Source of the DNA: Eretmocerus hayati
Taxonomy: Eukaryota; Arthropoda; Insecta; Hymenoptera; Aphelinidae
Direction: 5' to 3'
DNA: 64,000 nt
Assembly: GCA_029851415.1 (NCBI GenBank)
Contig: CM056744.1
Coordinates: 121,056,838-121,120,837 of the forward strand
Under the pieces are notes generated by a model. It ran no database searches. It worked only from the letters and a program-made list of their open reading frames with translations, and had not been told where the DNA came from. This document shows positions 24,463 through 35,656 of the stretch, one piece after another (position 1 is the stretch's first letter; every line of letters begins with the position of its first letter). Made by a program: the position numbers and the translations under genes.

Positions 24463-27400
24463 AGCAAATTTCATCCCCTTGGACGCAAAAGCTCTCACCA
24501 AGTCGCAAAACAAAAATTTTTGTTGCCAACGTCCAAGTCAAGCAAGTATGCCTCTGATTCAAATGTGAATAGCTCTATGTCCCCTATGTACACAAGATAA
24601 CAAGATGGGATCCATAGTTGGAGAAATGTCTATTTTATTCTATCCTACTGAATTCAATTCCATTCTGTTTCTTTCTAGAATCCTTGATATGGGTCTTACA
24701 TGGTAGAATTTTGATATTTTCCACGCTCCCGTGAAAGGCTTTAATTTTGAAAATTTCAACAAATGCACGTCGTCACATAAACTTATTATTTCAGATTAAA
24801 ACATTCTCATTATTTCGTGATTCTTGGAATCTCTTCTTCCGAGGAGCCTCGTTGTCAATGCACACTGTATTTCCCTGGATATGTTGACCCTTTGAACACA
24901 GTCGTGGTGCTTTTCCAAAACGGAAGTGCATCATAGGAAGATATGAAACAACGTACTCAAAAATTGAGAATAAATACGAGTATTTGAACACTTAAATGTT
25001 ACAGAACCCTTGTACAACTAAGAAAGGTTTCAATTAATCCTTTCTCGTATGTAATTTTGAAGGAAGATAAGAGTTGTGCCTGAGAAATTGATGAATTCAA
25101 TTGGATTGCATTATGTCAAGAATAATATTTCTATCCATCATCAAGGCTTTTGCTACAGAACCACGGCGGTTGATGGTTTTTGACATTAGCTTTTTGGCCT
25201 AAGTGTTCGGAGGAAACGGTTGAGATTTTTTCTCCCCTTCACTTCTTGATTTTAATTAGAGACCCACCTCTTCGAAACACGAACTCTCGTAAATTGGACC
25301 TTATACATACATCGACATTATTTATTCCAATCTACATCATTATGCTATTGTACTTTAATCAGTGTTATCGTAGTTTCGAGAAGTGCGAGCTCATCACGTT
25401 TTCTCCAAGTTCAAAGAGAGACATTCAAAAAAGCCTCATATGGGATCGCCACTTTGGTAGACGTCAAAGCGACGCGTTTGGACCCTAAATGCTGCGACAG
25501 ATGCTCACCATCCTGACACTATAGGATGGATGAACGGTACTAACGCCTGAACGCTGACCACCCGCTTGCAGCGACAGCTCGTTGAGATAGTTTGCGGAAC
25601 TAATAGGACGAGAACGAATTGGAAATCACCACTATTCTGAAAATAATCTTTGCTGCTCGTCATATTGTCACTTTATGTATTCGACATCTAATATAAAAGT
25701 TTTGATACCCCGATGAAATTATCAAGTTTTTGTATCGAACTTTCAAGAACTTTCACCGGGAAAGAGTTTATTGATCAGCAAAACCTTTGCAATTCACAAA
25801 AAAAAAACTATTCAATCGTTCTGAAGACTGTTACTTTAAACACCAAAAAATTAATCAGGGTCGATATGAAAATATGTGGGTTCTCTAGACTATCCTTCCA
25901 TTTTGTAAATTGACAAAATAAAAGGTTTAACCAGAAAACCCACATATCTACATAATCCACCCTATCCAACCCTAATTCTTCGATCCGCCTAGAGACAAAA
26001 TTTATCAACATTAATCAAAAAATAAAAAATGAATCGGTAGATATATTTTCTACCTCCTCCTGAGACATAATTCAATAGACGAGGTCTGATTATCTAGAGA
26101 ATAAAAGATCAATGACAAAAGAATCAAAAGTCATTCGAACTCATTCAAGTAAGAGCATCAGACAGTATACATACTGAATTCGTTTCTTATTTTCCAAAAA
26201 AAAAAACATTTAGCAATGAGCAACTGATCAATCATATTTTGAGAATGACACAAGTGAGCAAAAAGAACAACTCCTTCGCACGAAAAGAAACACTTATTCC
26301 ATCTCAAGAACTCCGAGTAAATTATTGTGGCCCAGTAGTAACAGACAAACATAGTCAGACGCGTTCCCGATACACGGAGTTTGCTCAATATGGAACACGT
26401 CGATTTAGAACCTTTTCAAACAATCGCCATTTTACATCAAGATCCACAACCACTGACTACGAGAGCATCGAATTATTCCGAAATGACATATGCTAATCCA
26501 TTACTCAAGTAGCCGGTCATCGACATCGTATAGTTCTTCACATCAATGACGCGATTGACCGATTAGTACACATTCAAACATTCCGATGATGAGCCTGAAG
26601 ATGTCTCGACATCTGAAAAGATTTTCTTCAAGAAGCGCTCTTCAATCAACTCGACACAAACGACGTGCTAAAAAGCATCACGCGCAGTCCCATCCATCAT
26701 CATACGCCCGTCGCATCTGGGTACTATCCTCGTCAGCCTGAGCTAATGGCACAAAGCAGCAGCAGTCGCAAGATTCAGAGCGACAGAAGAAATTTCACGT
26801 CTCCTCGGCCATCAAGCTTGAAAAGTCTCCGGGCGATCTAAGATTCTTCTCAAGTTGGTACCACCATACGCACGAGGCAGTAGCGCGAGGGAGAGTTTGC
26901 ACCTTGAAAAATCACGGCCCGTAGTTCTCGAGAAGAGGCGAGCAGAAGCAAAGTAATGCAATATACAAGCAGACCTGTACGAGAGGGTTGACTCTCTGAG
27001 TAAAGTGCACAAAAAGAACGAGCGAGATGTAAAGCGAGATGGTCTCTGTGTCCCGAGGCTATATATGGCTCGTAAAACCGGCAACTTCATGCTGATGGTC
27101 CTAGAGCAGACGTTGTCGTGGGCTGTGGGAAAAATCGGGCCCGCGAGGCACAAACAATAGCCATTGTGTGTAACCTTGGTCATACGATTACTGAGTTCCG
27201 ACGTACATCCATTGCTTAGAAATGAGGTTGGACCTATGCCCATCCTGGATCGTCATTTCCCGGAACCTCGGTACATGATGGACGCATTTGTTTCCTCGAC
27301 TTTGCATTTCAGAATGATTGTTTGCTACAGATACAGTCTTTTTAACAGCAAGCCACCAAATATATGATTCATGACTGAGAATCTCATAGCTTCTAGTGTA

Positions 27401-28346
27401 GCTATGACACAGTGAATGTTCCCCAAGAGTTGTGACAATGGGATGAGAAAAATACCCTCAAAAATCGATGAAGGCTCGGGTTAAGGGCTCAGCATAAAAC
27501 TTTCTTCAAAACAAACAGAGTTGACCGATCGAATTTCACACAGAGAGAAAAAATTGAGCGATTTCGAATAAGATATCTCTGATTTAAATAAATGTACATT
27601 TATATCCTCCTAAGTAAACATTTATTTGAAATGAATGAATACGTCTCTTCATTTATCAAATCGGGGATAATGTTTGATGAGACCTGATGATATGATTTTT
27701 TCATGATAAATGCATTGGAGCGATTTGCGATGCCCACTTGGATACATTTTATTTGAGATGGATATTTATTCCTTAAGAACGATAAAATAAAATTCATTTC
27801 AAAGAAATATTCATTCATACGGAATATTATAGATAACAAAAATCAAAATCTTTTTCACATGATTTGTGAGCCAACCATGGAAAGATTTTTCACGTCAAAT
27901 AAATATTCATTCAAATTACTCACTTGTTCAGGAGGATAAATAATTATCACTGTTATTAACAATTTTCACTATTTTCATTTTTTCATAACTAAGACACCCG
28001 CTATTTATACATATCTAAGATAACACACTTCTGATTACCATTACCCAATAGAGTCGCTTCGTACTGATATTGCATATATAGGTTACGAAATTTGCGAGCT
28101 GAAAAATTAGCAGTTTAACATCATCTGAGCTTATAACGGCTGTTTGAGAATTGACAACTGTGCAATAACATCCTTACCGCAAGGCTGACGAATCTGCATT
28201 CGATCTGTTTAAATATGGTACAATCTCCCATCATTCTGTAGTCTCTAATCTCGATTATTTGTTGTCATTTCATCACGACGTTGTATCAATTAGGACTCCA
28301 GAGTCCAGCATGGTCAAAAATTTCAAGGTTAGCACGTATATTATAT
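24463..28346. other. Intergenic, no gene supported; contains one hairpin
   Basis: AT-rich spacer. The only structured feature noticed is the hairpin at 25858-25962, listed separately. Frames of up to 143 codons (minus strand near 26812-27243) show no recognisable domain. Confidence 0.6.
25858..25962. other. Hairpin, about 105 nt
   Basis: The left arm, gggtcgatatgaaaatatgt then gggttctct, matches the reverse complement of the right arm, gggtggattatgtagatatg then tgggttttct. Pairing extends inward to attttgt / acaaaat with a loop of about 8 bases. Several mismatches occur along about 48 bp of stem. Strand is unknown. Confidence 0.4.
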
Positions 28347-29090
28347 GTCGTAGTCAGTTTATTCAATTCGCCACTTTATAAACTTACTAGCGAGTTTATA
28401 AAGTAGCTAGTGACTTTATTATGAGTAATTGGAGAAGTAGGTGGTTCCAAAGATGCATGAATGAGGAAAGACTTGAGTATTCCATTCACAGATAAAGTCT
28501 GTCGTAATAGTCTTCTATGCGCACACCACGTATATTAGATCGTCACTCAACTTTTATCGTCGCACTATCACATGAGATTCTGCTCCAATTTGAACGAGCT
28601 CGTACTTCCTGATAGAATAGTGATTAGCCGGCGTATTTTCACCATTCTTTAGGATTTTAATCACCTTCTCGATAAAATCACGATACGGCTATTGGGACCT
28701 CGTTTGGCATCATCCGTGTCTTTCAATTTTCGATCAAATTCGTCACGATTGATTATTTCGCTGTCTTGGGCCATGGTGAAACGAGAAATAGGACTAACTT
28801 GAGCGCGAATTATAACGCGTCGATATAAAAAATCAAGCTCCCACAAATACTACTCAGTTGTGTTTATGTGAGTCGTCGATGTCAGTAGATGAACTGCGGG
28901 GTCACTCCTCGCGAGTTTATAAAGTAGCTAGTGACTTTATAAACTGGCTAGGTAGTTTATTCACTACTGGAGCAGAGTAACAATGAAATGATTCTTGAAT
29001 GAACTCACAGCCACTTCATAAAGTCACTAGCTACTTTATAAACTCGCTGGTCAGTTTATAAATTGACGAATTGAATAAACTGACTACGAC
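28347..29090. mobile_element. Non-autonomous DNA transposon with about 80-bp terminal inverted repeats
   Basis: The termini are gtcgtagtcagtttattcaa and its exact reverse complement at the right end. Similarity runs about 80 bases inward through gagtttataaagtagctag. The flanks are atat on both sides, compatible with a TA target duplication. A third copy of the gtttataaagtagctag unit lies near 28915, forming a second foldback at the right end. The interior carries a frameshifted coding fragment (28554-28774, minus), which suggests an internally deleted derivative of an autonomous element. Confidence 0.7.
28554..28774 (-). pseudogene. Frameshifted N-terminal fragment of a transposase/integrase-like protein
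   Basis: An ATG in an excellent context (caccATGg) opens MAQDSEIINRDEFDRKLKDT and continues to NSRIVILSRR-stop. In a second frame, overlapping its end, the sequence continues EKVIKILKNGENTPANHYSI to VIVRR-stop. Joined across one frameshift this resembles the N-terminus of integrase-like transposon proteins annotated in insects as KRAB-A-domain-like. That likeness is from memory and unverified. It lies entirely inside the inverted-repeat element at 28347-29090. Confidence 0.4.
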
Positions 29091-29544
29091 ATATACATGT
29101 GCCAAATTCGACCATGTGTTCATGTTTATGTTGCTGATGATTTACAACCACGAGCAGGAGTGTAACAATCGTGATTGATTTTCTTGCTCTTTATTATTAT
29201 TGATGCGGATACAAGTGCTCCAGACAAGATCTGTCATAGATTTTTATACTTTTTTTTTAAAATTTCGATGCCTGCATACATAATATGCGCAAGGATTGCT
29301 CAAAGTACCCTTATTACCTCAAAGTGAAATAAATCAATTTGTTTCATCCCGCACCTACGTGCAGTGAGCGGACGCATTATTTCACAGTTGAATAATAGGC
29401 CATTTGAGTCCCGCAAATGCGTTAAATGAACGCGGGTTTAGATCACGCAGTGCTATTGAAGACTTGATTCGAAAGAAAGACTTAATTTGAGAATAGAAAT
29501 TAAAGAAAAAGATCAACTCCTACTATTTTAAACTAATTGGAGTA

Positions 29545-31230
29545 CTCACTCCCTCAAGTGGAGGAGGAATATGTGGAACATTCAATGTTCGAGCTTTCTC
29601 TGTCCGTTCTGCCTTGTCACGTTCGAGTAGAGAACAGAAACGTAGCGTTTTGAACTCGCTGAAGGAGATGGAGTGGACATCATGAGGGTACGTTCTGTTT
29701 AGTAGCCTAGTTACAATTAGGGCGGAGAGTTCTCACGGCTCTTTGTACGAGGGGTAGTATAGGTAAGCAGTTCAGTGAGTTTCAAGAAATATGCTGAATC
29801 TTCAGGTTCGAATTGGAAGATAGTGAGTACAGGGCTGGGCAAACGCCACAGGAGATGATTTTGTGAGCAAGACAACTAACGAGATATCGTCGTCAACATT
29901 TTGCCGATAACTACCCAAGGGATAAACGGAAAGGTAATACGTGATCTCGCCAAGCAATGCTTCCAAAAATAAATTGAACACATGCATTCTGCTGGCGCTG
30001 GAGTTTCAGTTCTTGAACTTAAGTCATACAGTAATATACGGGGGTTGCGTAGTCGAAATATGGCAACGCCAGGCACTGTACGAGCTTCTGTTTCTAAGAC
30101 CGTCATAGGGATCTATGGTAGACTCGTAACGTACGGAGTGTGCTGTGAACTCGGTGTATGATTGATCTTATTTGGTCATCCCAATTCTGGCGATGCGGTC
30201 ACCGTGTACGCTGAAAGTTATTCGCACTTTTATCCGACACACTTGCGATTCGGACTAAACAAGGAGAAGACGAATACTCAATATCATTGAACTTGAATTT
30301 GTCTTCTCGTCGTTTAGCTTAAATCTCAAAAGAATCGGATAAAAGTGAGAATTACAAAGTACCTATATTATAGGTTAGGAGGTACCTGCGCTCGAGTTAT
30401 TCGCACTTTTTTCCAGTTTTCTTGCGATTTGAGCCAAACGATGAGAAGACGAATTCAAGTTGGATGATAATAAGTACTCGTCTTCTCCTTATATAGTCCG
30501 AATCGCAAGTGTATCGGATAAAAGTGCGAATCACTTTCAGCGTGCACGGTGCACGGTGACCGCATCACCTTAAAAGTGATGAAGATGCCAATGCTCTTGA
30601 TGGACGATGAGAAGGGAATTTCGACACCGGAGGTAACAATTTTTGGAACATCTAATCTCCTGGGAGCATCGATATTTTCCGGGCTACCCAGAATAATGGC
30701 TGTGGTCTTGTCCGCATTGAGCTTCAACTCATTCTCGACCGCCCATTGAACAACCGAATTGACATCTTGGTTGAGTAGTTCTATGCGTGTTGAGAGCTGA
30801 TCGATGGTGCCGTGACGGAAGATCTGCGTGTCGTCTGTATAGAAAATGTTTTTCGAGTGATTGAGACATTGCGGGAGGTCGGTGATCAAGATGAGGAAAA
30901 GGCGAGGACCAAGTCAACTAACTTGGGGGACACCTGTTGTTAAGGAAGCCATTTCGAGTGATTACCGTCGGCAGATCTCACGGTTTGGGTCCGACTTCAA
31001 AGATAACTAGCAAACATCGTACTGCCTTTCCGCAACAGTCACCTTAACGGAGTTTTTGTAGAAGTTCCGCATTAGACATAGTGTCGAGAGCTTCGGAGAA
31101 GTCGAGCCATATGAGTACAGTGAGTTGACGTTCGTCTATGGCTGTATAAGTGTTCTCGCTAAGATCAAGGGGAGCAGTTTGAGTTGAACGACGATGGTGG
31201 AACCCAGCCTGTTGCGAATTGAGTAATCTA
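29545..31230 (-). pseudogene. Decayed reverse transcriptase of a non-LTR retrotransposon (jockey/CR1-like)
   Basis: Minus-strand reading, from 31230 downward: QQAGFHHRRSTQTA, IWLDFSEALDTMS, TTGVPQVS-stop-LGP, ITDLPQCLNHSKNIFYTDDT, ELKLNADKTTAIILGS, then after an interruption NWDDQIRSIIHRVHSTLR, LVQCLALPYFDYATPVYY and NACVQFIFGSIAWRDHVLPF. These follow, in order, the frame at 48941-51355 (HQSGFRPRHSTQTA, FDFSKAFDTVS, GVPQGSVLGP, YADD, LPYFDYGCAVYN). Stops and frameshifts abound, YADD has become YTDD, and VPQG has become VPQV. A foldback element (30189-30569) is inserted between the palm and thumb coding parts. The element is dead. Confidence 0.85.
30189..30569. mobile_element. Foldback element inserted in the reverse-transcriptase pseudogene, family C
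   Basis: The ends are gatgcggtcaccgtg facing cacggtgaccgcatc. The arms of about 170 bases then share acgctgaaag, attcgcacttttatccga, cttgcgattcggacta, ggagaagacga and tcgtttagct/gctcaaatc, meeting near 30370. The right arm carries one extra gcacggt unit. Retrotransposon reading frames are recovered on both sides, so the insertion came after the retrotransposon. Confidence 0.8.
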
Positions 31231-31347
31231 CTCGTTCACGATCAACCCAATACCCACATGAGTCAATAGTGAACGAGTCTCTCAGGCTCAGGTATTTTAG
31301 ACGGTCCAGATGGTTATGCTATAAGCTGATGTCAGATTCAGTCATGA

Positions 31348-31755
31348 AGGGAGATTTCTTTGCCAAAGGCATCACTGGAGCATGTTTCGAAGACTCGAGT
31401 GGCACCCATCAAAACTATTTCTATTCAAAGATTGGAGTTCTGCGCTGCACTTCTACTACCCAAACTCGTCAGTCATTTGAAATCCTCATTAAAAATCCAA
31501 AATCGTCAAGTTCCTGTTTGGACTGACGGGATGAATATTTTGCATTGGCTCAACGATCATCCATTTCGATGGCCAGTGTCCATAGCTAATCGATATTCCA
31601 AGTTTATGGATTTGCTACCAGGAACCCAATGGAAACATATTCACTCCGAAGACAATCCTGCTGATATTGGAAGCAGAGGCCGTTTTCCCGATGGAATGGC
31701 CGATTTAACGCTGTGGTGGAATGGGCCTGAATTGTTATCCTTACCCCCTGCGTAA
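31348..31755 (+). pseudogene. BEL/Pao-type LTR retrotransposon polyprotein fragment (RNase H region)
   Basis: The frame reads KTRVAPIKTISIQRLEFCAA, then LLLPKLVSHL, VWTDGMNILHWLNDHPFRW, VANR-like IANRYS, LLPGTQWKHI, DNPADIGSRG and LTLWWNGPELL. This is the characteristic RNase H stretch of BEL/Pao polyproteins, where WTDS, HPxRW, DNPAD-xxSRG and WWNGPxWL are hallmarks. The reverse transcriptase before it and the integrase after it are missing, and no LTRs were seen. A short motif near 32450-32520 (YSRMINATAYYLRF) may be a further scrap of the same polyprotein. Confidence 0.75.
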
Positions 31756-34491
31756 CGGCCTAAATCAAAATCCGTTTCAAACACTCGTCTATTGATGCAT
31801 CAACTTCATCCCCACTATTACTTACTGTACATATGACAACAAATCCTGTTATATTCAGAGGTTTACTCGCCCTTTGCTTGAATATGCTACAAACACATTC
31901 ATCTTGTTCAAGATTGAAATTACGTATAAGAAGCGAGTAGCGCTCGCTCATATTTACTATAATATGTATTGTCGTGCGATCGATTTCACTAAGTCAATAA
32001 CATCTGTCCGTGTGTCTTTTCTCTCTTCTCAATAGAGCTCACGCAGCTCGAAATCAGTTCTGCCTCAATATTGGCCCACGGCGAACCTACACTCTGGTGC
32101 CCCGTGCGGCATAAAGTTCAGCCTTGACCAAGGCCCACGGCGGATCTTTGTTAACCCCGTACACGCGACGATTGTTCAGTATATATATATCGACTATCGG
32201 CCAATCATATCGACCACGCACTTTTGTGTATGCCCGCGGATTGTGAGAAAAATCCATCCTCGCATCACTGATTGAGTGCACTAAACGCGAGTGACATACT
32301 GTGTATTTAGATCGTAAGCTTAGTGAATAAATGTGATTTTTATGAAGTTACACGAAATCTATAAATCACTGTCTTGGATCACCAACCTCGCTCCAGACTC
32401 CGCATCCCCGTGTTACAACCCCAAGGGAAGCACTTCAGCTCCCGAACAATCTTATTCACGGATGATCAATGCGACTGCTTACTATCTCAGATTCATTTCA
32501 ATTCTGAGACCCACCCTTTTCTCTGCCTGTGAAACTTCAGAACTGATTCAAAATAAGCCCTGGGCTCAGGTACCCATTTTTGAGGTAGGATATAATAACC
32601 ACTCGAGCCTCATTCTGGTATTCTTATTAGTCGTTTGTAGGCCAAAGTATAAAGCTTGATCCGCGAATTAGTCGTCGTAGCCTAAAAACGAGCTGGAGTC
32701 TCTGGTATCCTACTGGACTACTCCGTTGAAACAACGCAGAGACTTCCATTCATTAATTGGCCATCCTGACCCTAGCGCTTAATCCACGGACAAAACCGCA
32801 GACCTTCTTGTACAAACGACTATGGATACCGGAATAATTAGGAAGTCAGGCCCTCAAGGGATGAGGAAATTCAGGCAATTAGGTGACAAAACTACTGAGG
32901 TCGACTTCGAAATCGATTCTACTCGATTAAAAATTCCCAGGAGCCGAAAATTTCGAATTTTTCCAAACCGTTAGGATAACTTGAGAATACTCTGCGTGCT
33001 CCATGCCACGAGAGACCCAGGTAAACTCTACACGTGACGAAAGCTCACTCTAACAAACCCTACACGTGTAGAGTACATCTGTGTGGAGCTTTTTTTGTGT
33101 AGAGTTGTGAGTGTACAGAACTTTTATGTGTGGAAGTGTTTTGTGTAGAGTTTTGCTTGTGCAGACATTGATCGGGTATCATTTTCGCCATGTAGAGATC
33201 TTTTTCAAGTCGTGTACAGGTCTTTTTGTGTAGTGTAAAGAGTGAGTATCCGTGTAGAGATAAAAGGGGCCCAAAGGGAGACTGACATACGAAGAAAAGA
33301 AACGAGCTAAACTCTCTTGGATCCATACTATTCAAAATTCAGTATACGCTGAAGAAATGGACTTGATAAACGACCGACCCTTGCCATAAAGCCACGAACT
33401 TCGTAAACTGTCCCATTATCACTTCATAATTTGGATCCCAGAATCGAATTGAAACCACAAGAAACCGGTCCGAGATATCACTATTTTCCATGTGTCGTTT
33501 TTAAATGGAATCCATCATGAGGAAATCCCAGAAACGTTTGACTTTTGCTGTCACTCCTCGATTATTTGGACTGTACGATGTTTAATGAGTCCCCACCAGT
33601 CAAATTTTTCTTGTAGTTTTAATTCGATTCTGTGATCCAAAATATGAAGTTTCCACCCACTAGGAGGTCCCAAAAAATTTCGGATACGCCTGCGGAGCTA
33701 TTTCTGTTTCGCTTTTTGATTCCACCGGAGCATTAAAATCATAATCTTTTTTACTGAATTGGATATATCTCGAGTTTGGCCCAATAGTAATTCCACGTGA
33801 AAAGAGTGGTCGATTGTCCATGGTGCTCCAAATCTCTTTCTCATAATTTTTTATCGATTCTATACCTCAAATTATGACAAAAAACGGTCGCTAGGACCCA
33901 GAAAAGTTTTTTTGCGTAGCTGGTAAGCAAGTCGGTGAAACTTTTGATTTTTTTTTGTGAAAGATTTGCTGCTCCCCCCCCCCCCCTAAAACTGCTATAG
34001 GTCTAGAACAAAACAATATAATCACATGCTGATGAGCGCATTCAAAAGCTGAGACAAAGACCTTATCGTATGATGATGTTACTCCGTATTCGTCTTCAAA
34101 TAAAGTCAATTCGCGAAGATTCTCACATGAATCGATCAATCCAAGATGAGGTTCGGCATTTTTTAGTCACTTTCTGAACCTCATGTAACGTAACCCCCCT
34201 TTTCCCATAAGCACAAGGCCCCGGTATTCGCGGAATTTTCTTTGTACCCATTAACCGCGAATAGCGGGGGTTACCTGTACTCGAAGGGAATCTGTCACCT
34301 GCATATAACTACTTAGCAAATCGTCTGCTCGCGGTTGCAAAAGAGTCCCATAATCGGCGATTGCAGGAAGCAGAAAAATAGTCGCAGAGACTGCCAAAAA
34401 TGATTTTTGAATCTGTTTGCACGTTTTGCGGCTTACGTGAAAAAGAGCCTCAAATCTACGAGAAAAAGCAAAGACTAAGATGTGCAGAACA
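31756..34491. other. Intergenic with transposon scraps
   Basis: This holds the possible BEL/Pao scrap near 32450-32520, a degenerate tandem repeat at 33060-33265, and a C homopolymer near 33967. No host gene is supported. Confidence 0.5.
33060..33265. repeat. Degenerate tandem repeat of a gtgtagag-ttttt unit
   Basis: Units such as acgtgtagagt, tgtgtggagcttttt, tgtgtagagttgtg, tgtgtagagttttg and cgtgtagagat recur about ten times at roughly 18-25 base spacing. The array is irregular, and no coding function is evident. Confidence 0.5.
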
Positions 34492-34699
34492 TAAGGTAAA
34501 AGTACCAATTCTTGGACAGCCAATTTGGAACGTCTCACAAGTAAGCCTCTACTGGTGTGGGGAAAGTGTAATCACTGCGTCAACCGAGTATCATTCGAAA
34601 GATGAGTAAAAAATGTAACGATTGCACCAAGTTTGGTTACGAAAAGGTCAAATTTGTTCGAGCAATCAATAAAATAGTGAGATAGTCACTTTTGCCCAG

Positions 34700-34762
34700 T
34701 ACTTGGTCAATGGTTCCGCGTCGGTGCCTATACTTGGACACAGAGCTCCAATACTTGGACAC
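34700..34762. repeat. Left subterminal repeats of the pogo element
   Basis: ACTTGG motifs occur at 34701, 34731 and 34752, the last two as atacttggaca(c). They resemble the inner part of the terminal repeat (attcttggaca). The segment tcggtgcctatacttggaca is repeated almost exactly at the other end (38996-39014). These may be transposase-binding sites. Confidence 0.6.
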
Positions 34763-35656
34763 TGGTTTCCTCGGTAGTACTCGCTCATATGATCTTGAAT
34801 TTTATCTTGATAACACAAGTCTTCACACGGATTTTTATGAGAAAATAGGATGGATTTGAGAAATAATCGGTTGAATTGAATTATATGACCAAAATAGTCA
34901 CGCTTTAATTGAGAGATCGGGGTTTATTATATGAAACTCGGGCAGTGGTTATTTTGGATTCTCCCGGTTACTAAGTATTTGATTAAATAGATTTTTGAGC
35001 TTAGTTTGACTAGCTTTTAAGAAGAGTAATTTGAAAAAAGGTTGGCACAACTCAGCTGTTCAGAAGTGATAAGAAATAAATGGCACTTTCGAATGCGAAT
35101 ATTTTACGAGAAACTGAAAATTGAAGAATATGCTGATAGAATTTTGCGCAATCCAAGCTGGTAATGATTCTTTAGTTGGGAGAGTGTGGTCGAAAACAAT
35201 GCCGTCTCACGTAAATTCGGATCATTTTTATTCCTCAACGAAGATATAAGAAGACAAGTGTTATCTCAAATATACAGGTTTTCGATTACAAAAATAGTCT
35301 TCACTCTTTAGGATATAATTTCACTCAACTTTGATAAATCTCTCACAGGAAATAGGAAACAAGTCATTAATGAGTATTCAACTTTCACAGGAATTATCAT
35401 CCAACTAATCCGTGAGTCACATCAAAATAGAGCACCAATTGGTGAAAATGAACGTTGGTCAGCCAAGCTCAAATCTACTAGAATCATTTAACAATTTTTG
35501 TCTAGTGACTTACTTTAAATCATTCTAATATCACAACGATTCAGTCGTTTGATCATTAACATATAGCTTAAGGTACATCAATACAATGGATCTCTTTTGA
35601 GTGAAGAATAATAAAGGTCTTACAAACGAATCTAGCATCCATAAAATGTTTCATAT

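Noticed and set aside
26812..27243. 143-codon minus-strand frame
   Set aside because: Rich in Arg/Ser/Leu as expected from complementary GC-rich sequence; no domain recognised.
32085..32120. tggtgccccgtg motif resembling an LTR primer-binding site near the BEL/Pao fragment
   Set aside because: No LTR or matching second repeat was found, and the match to a tRNA 3' end could not be verified.
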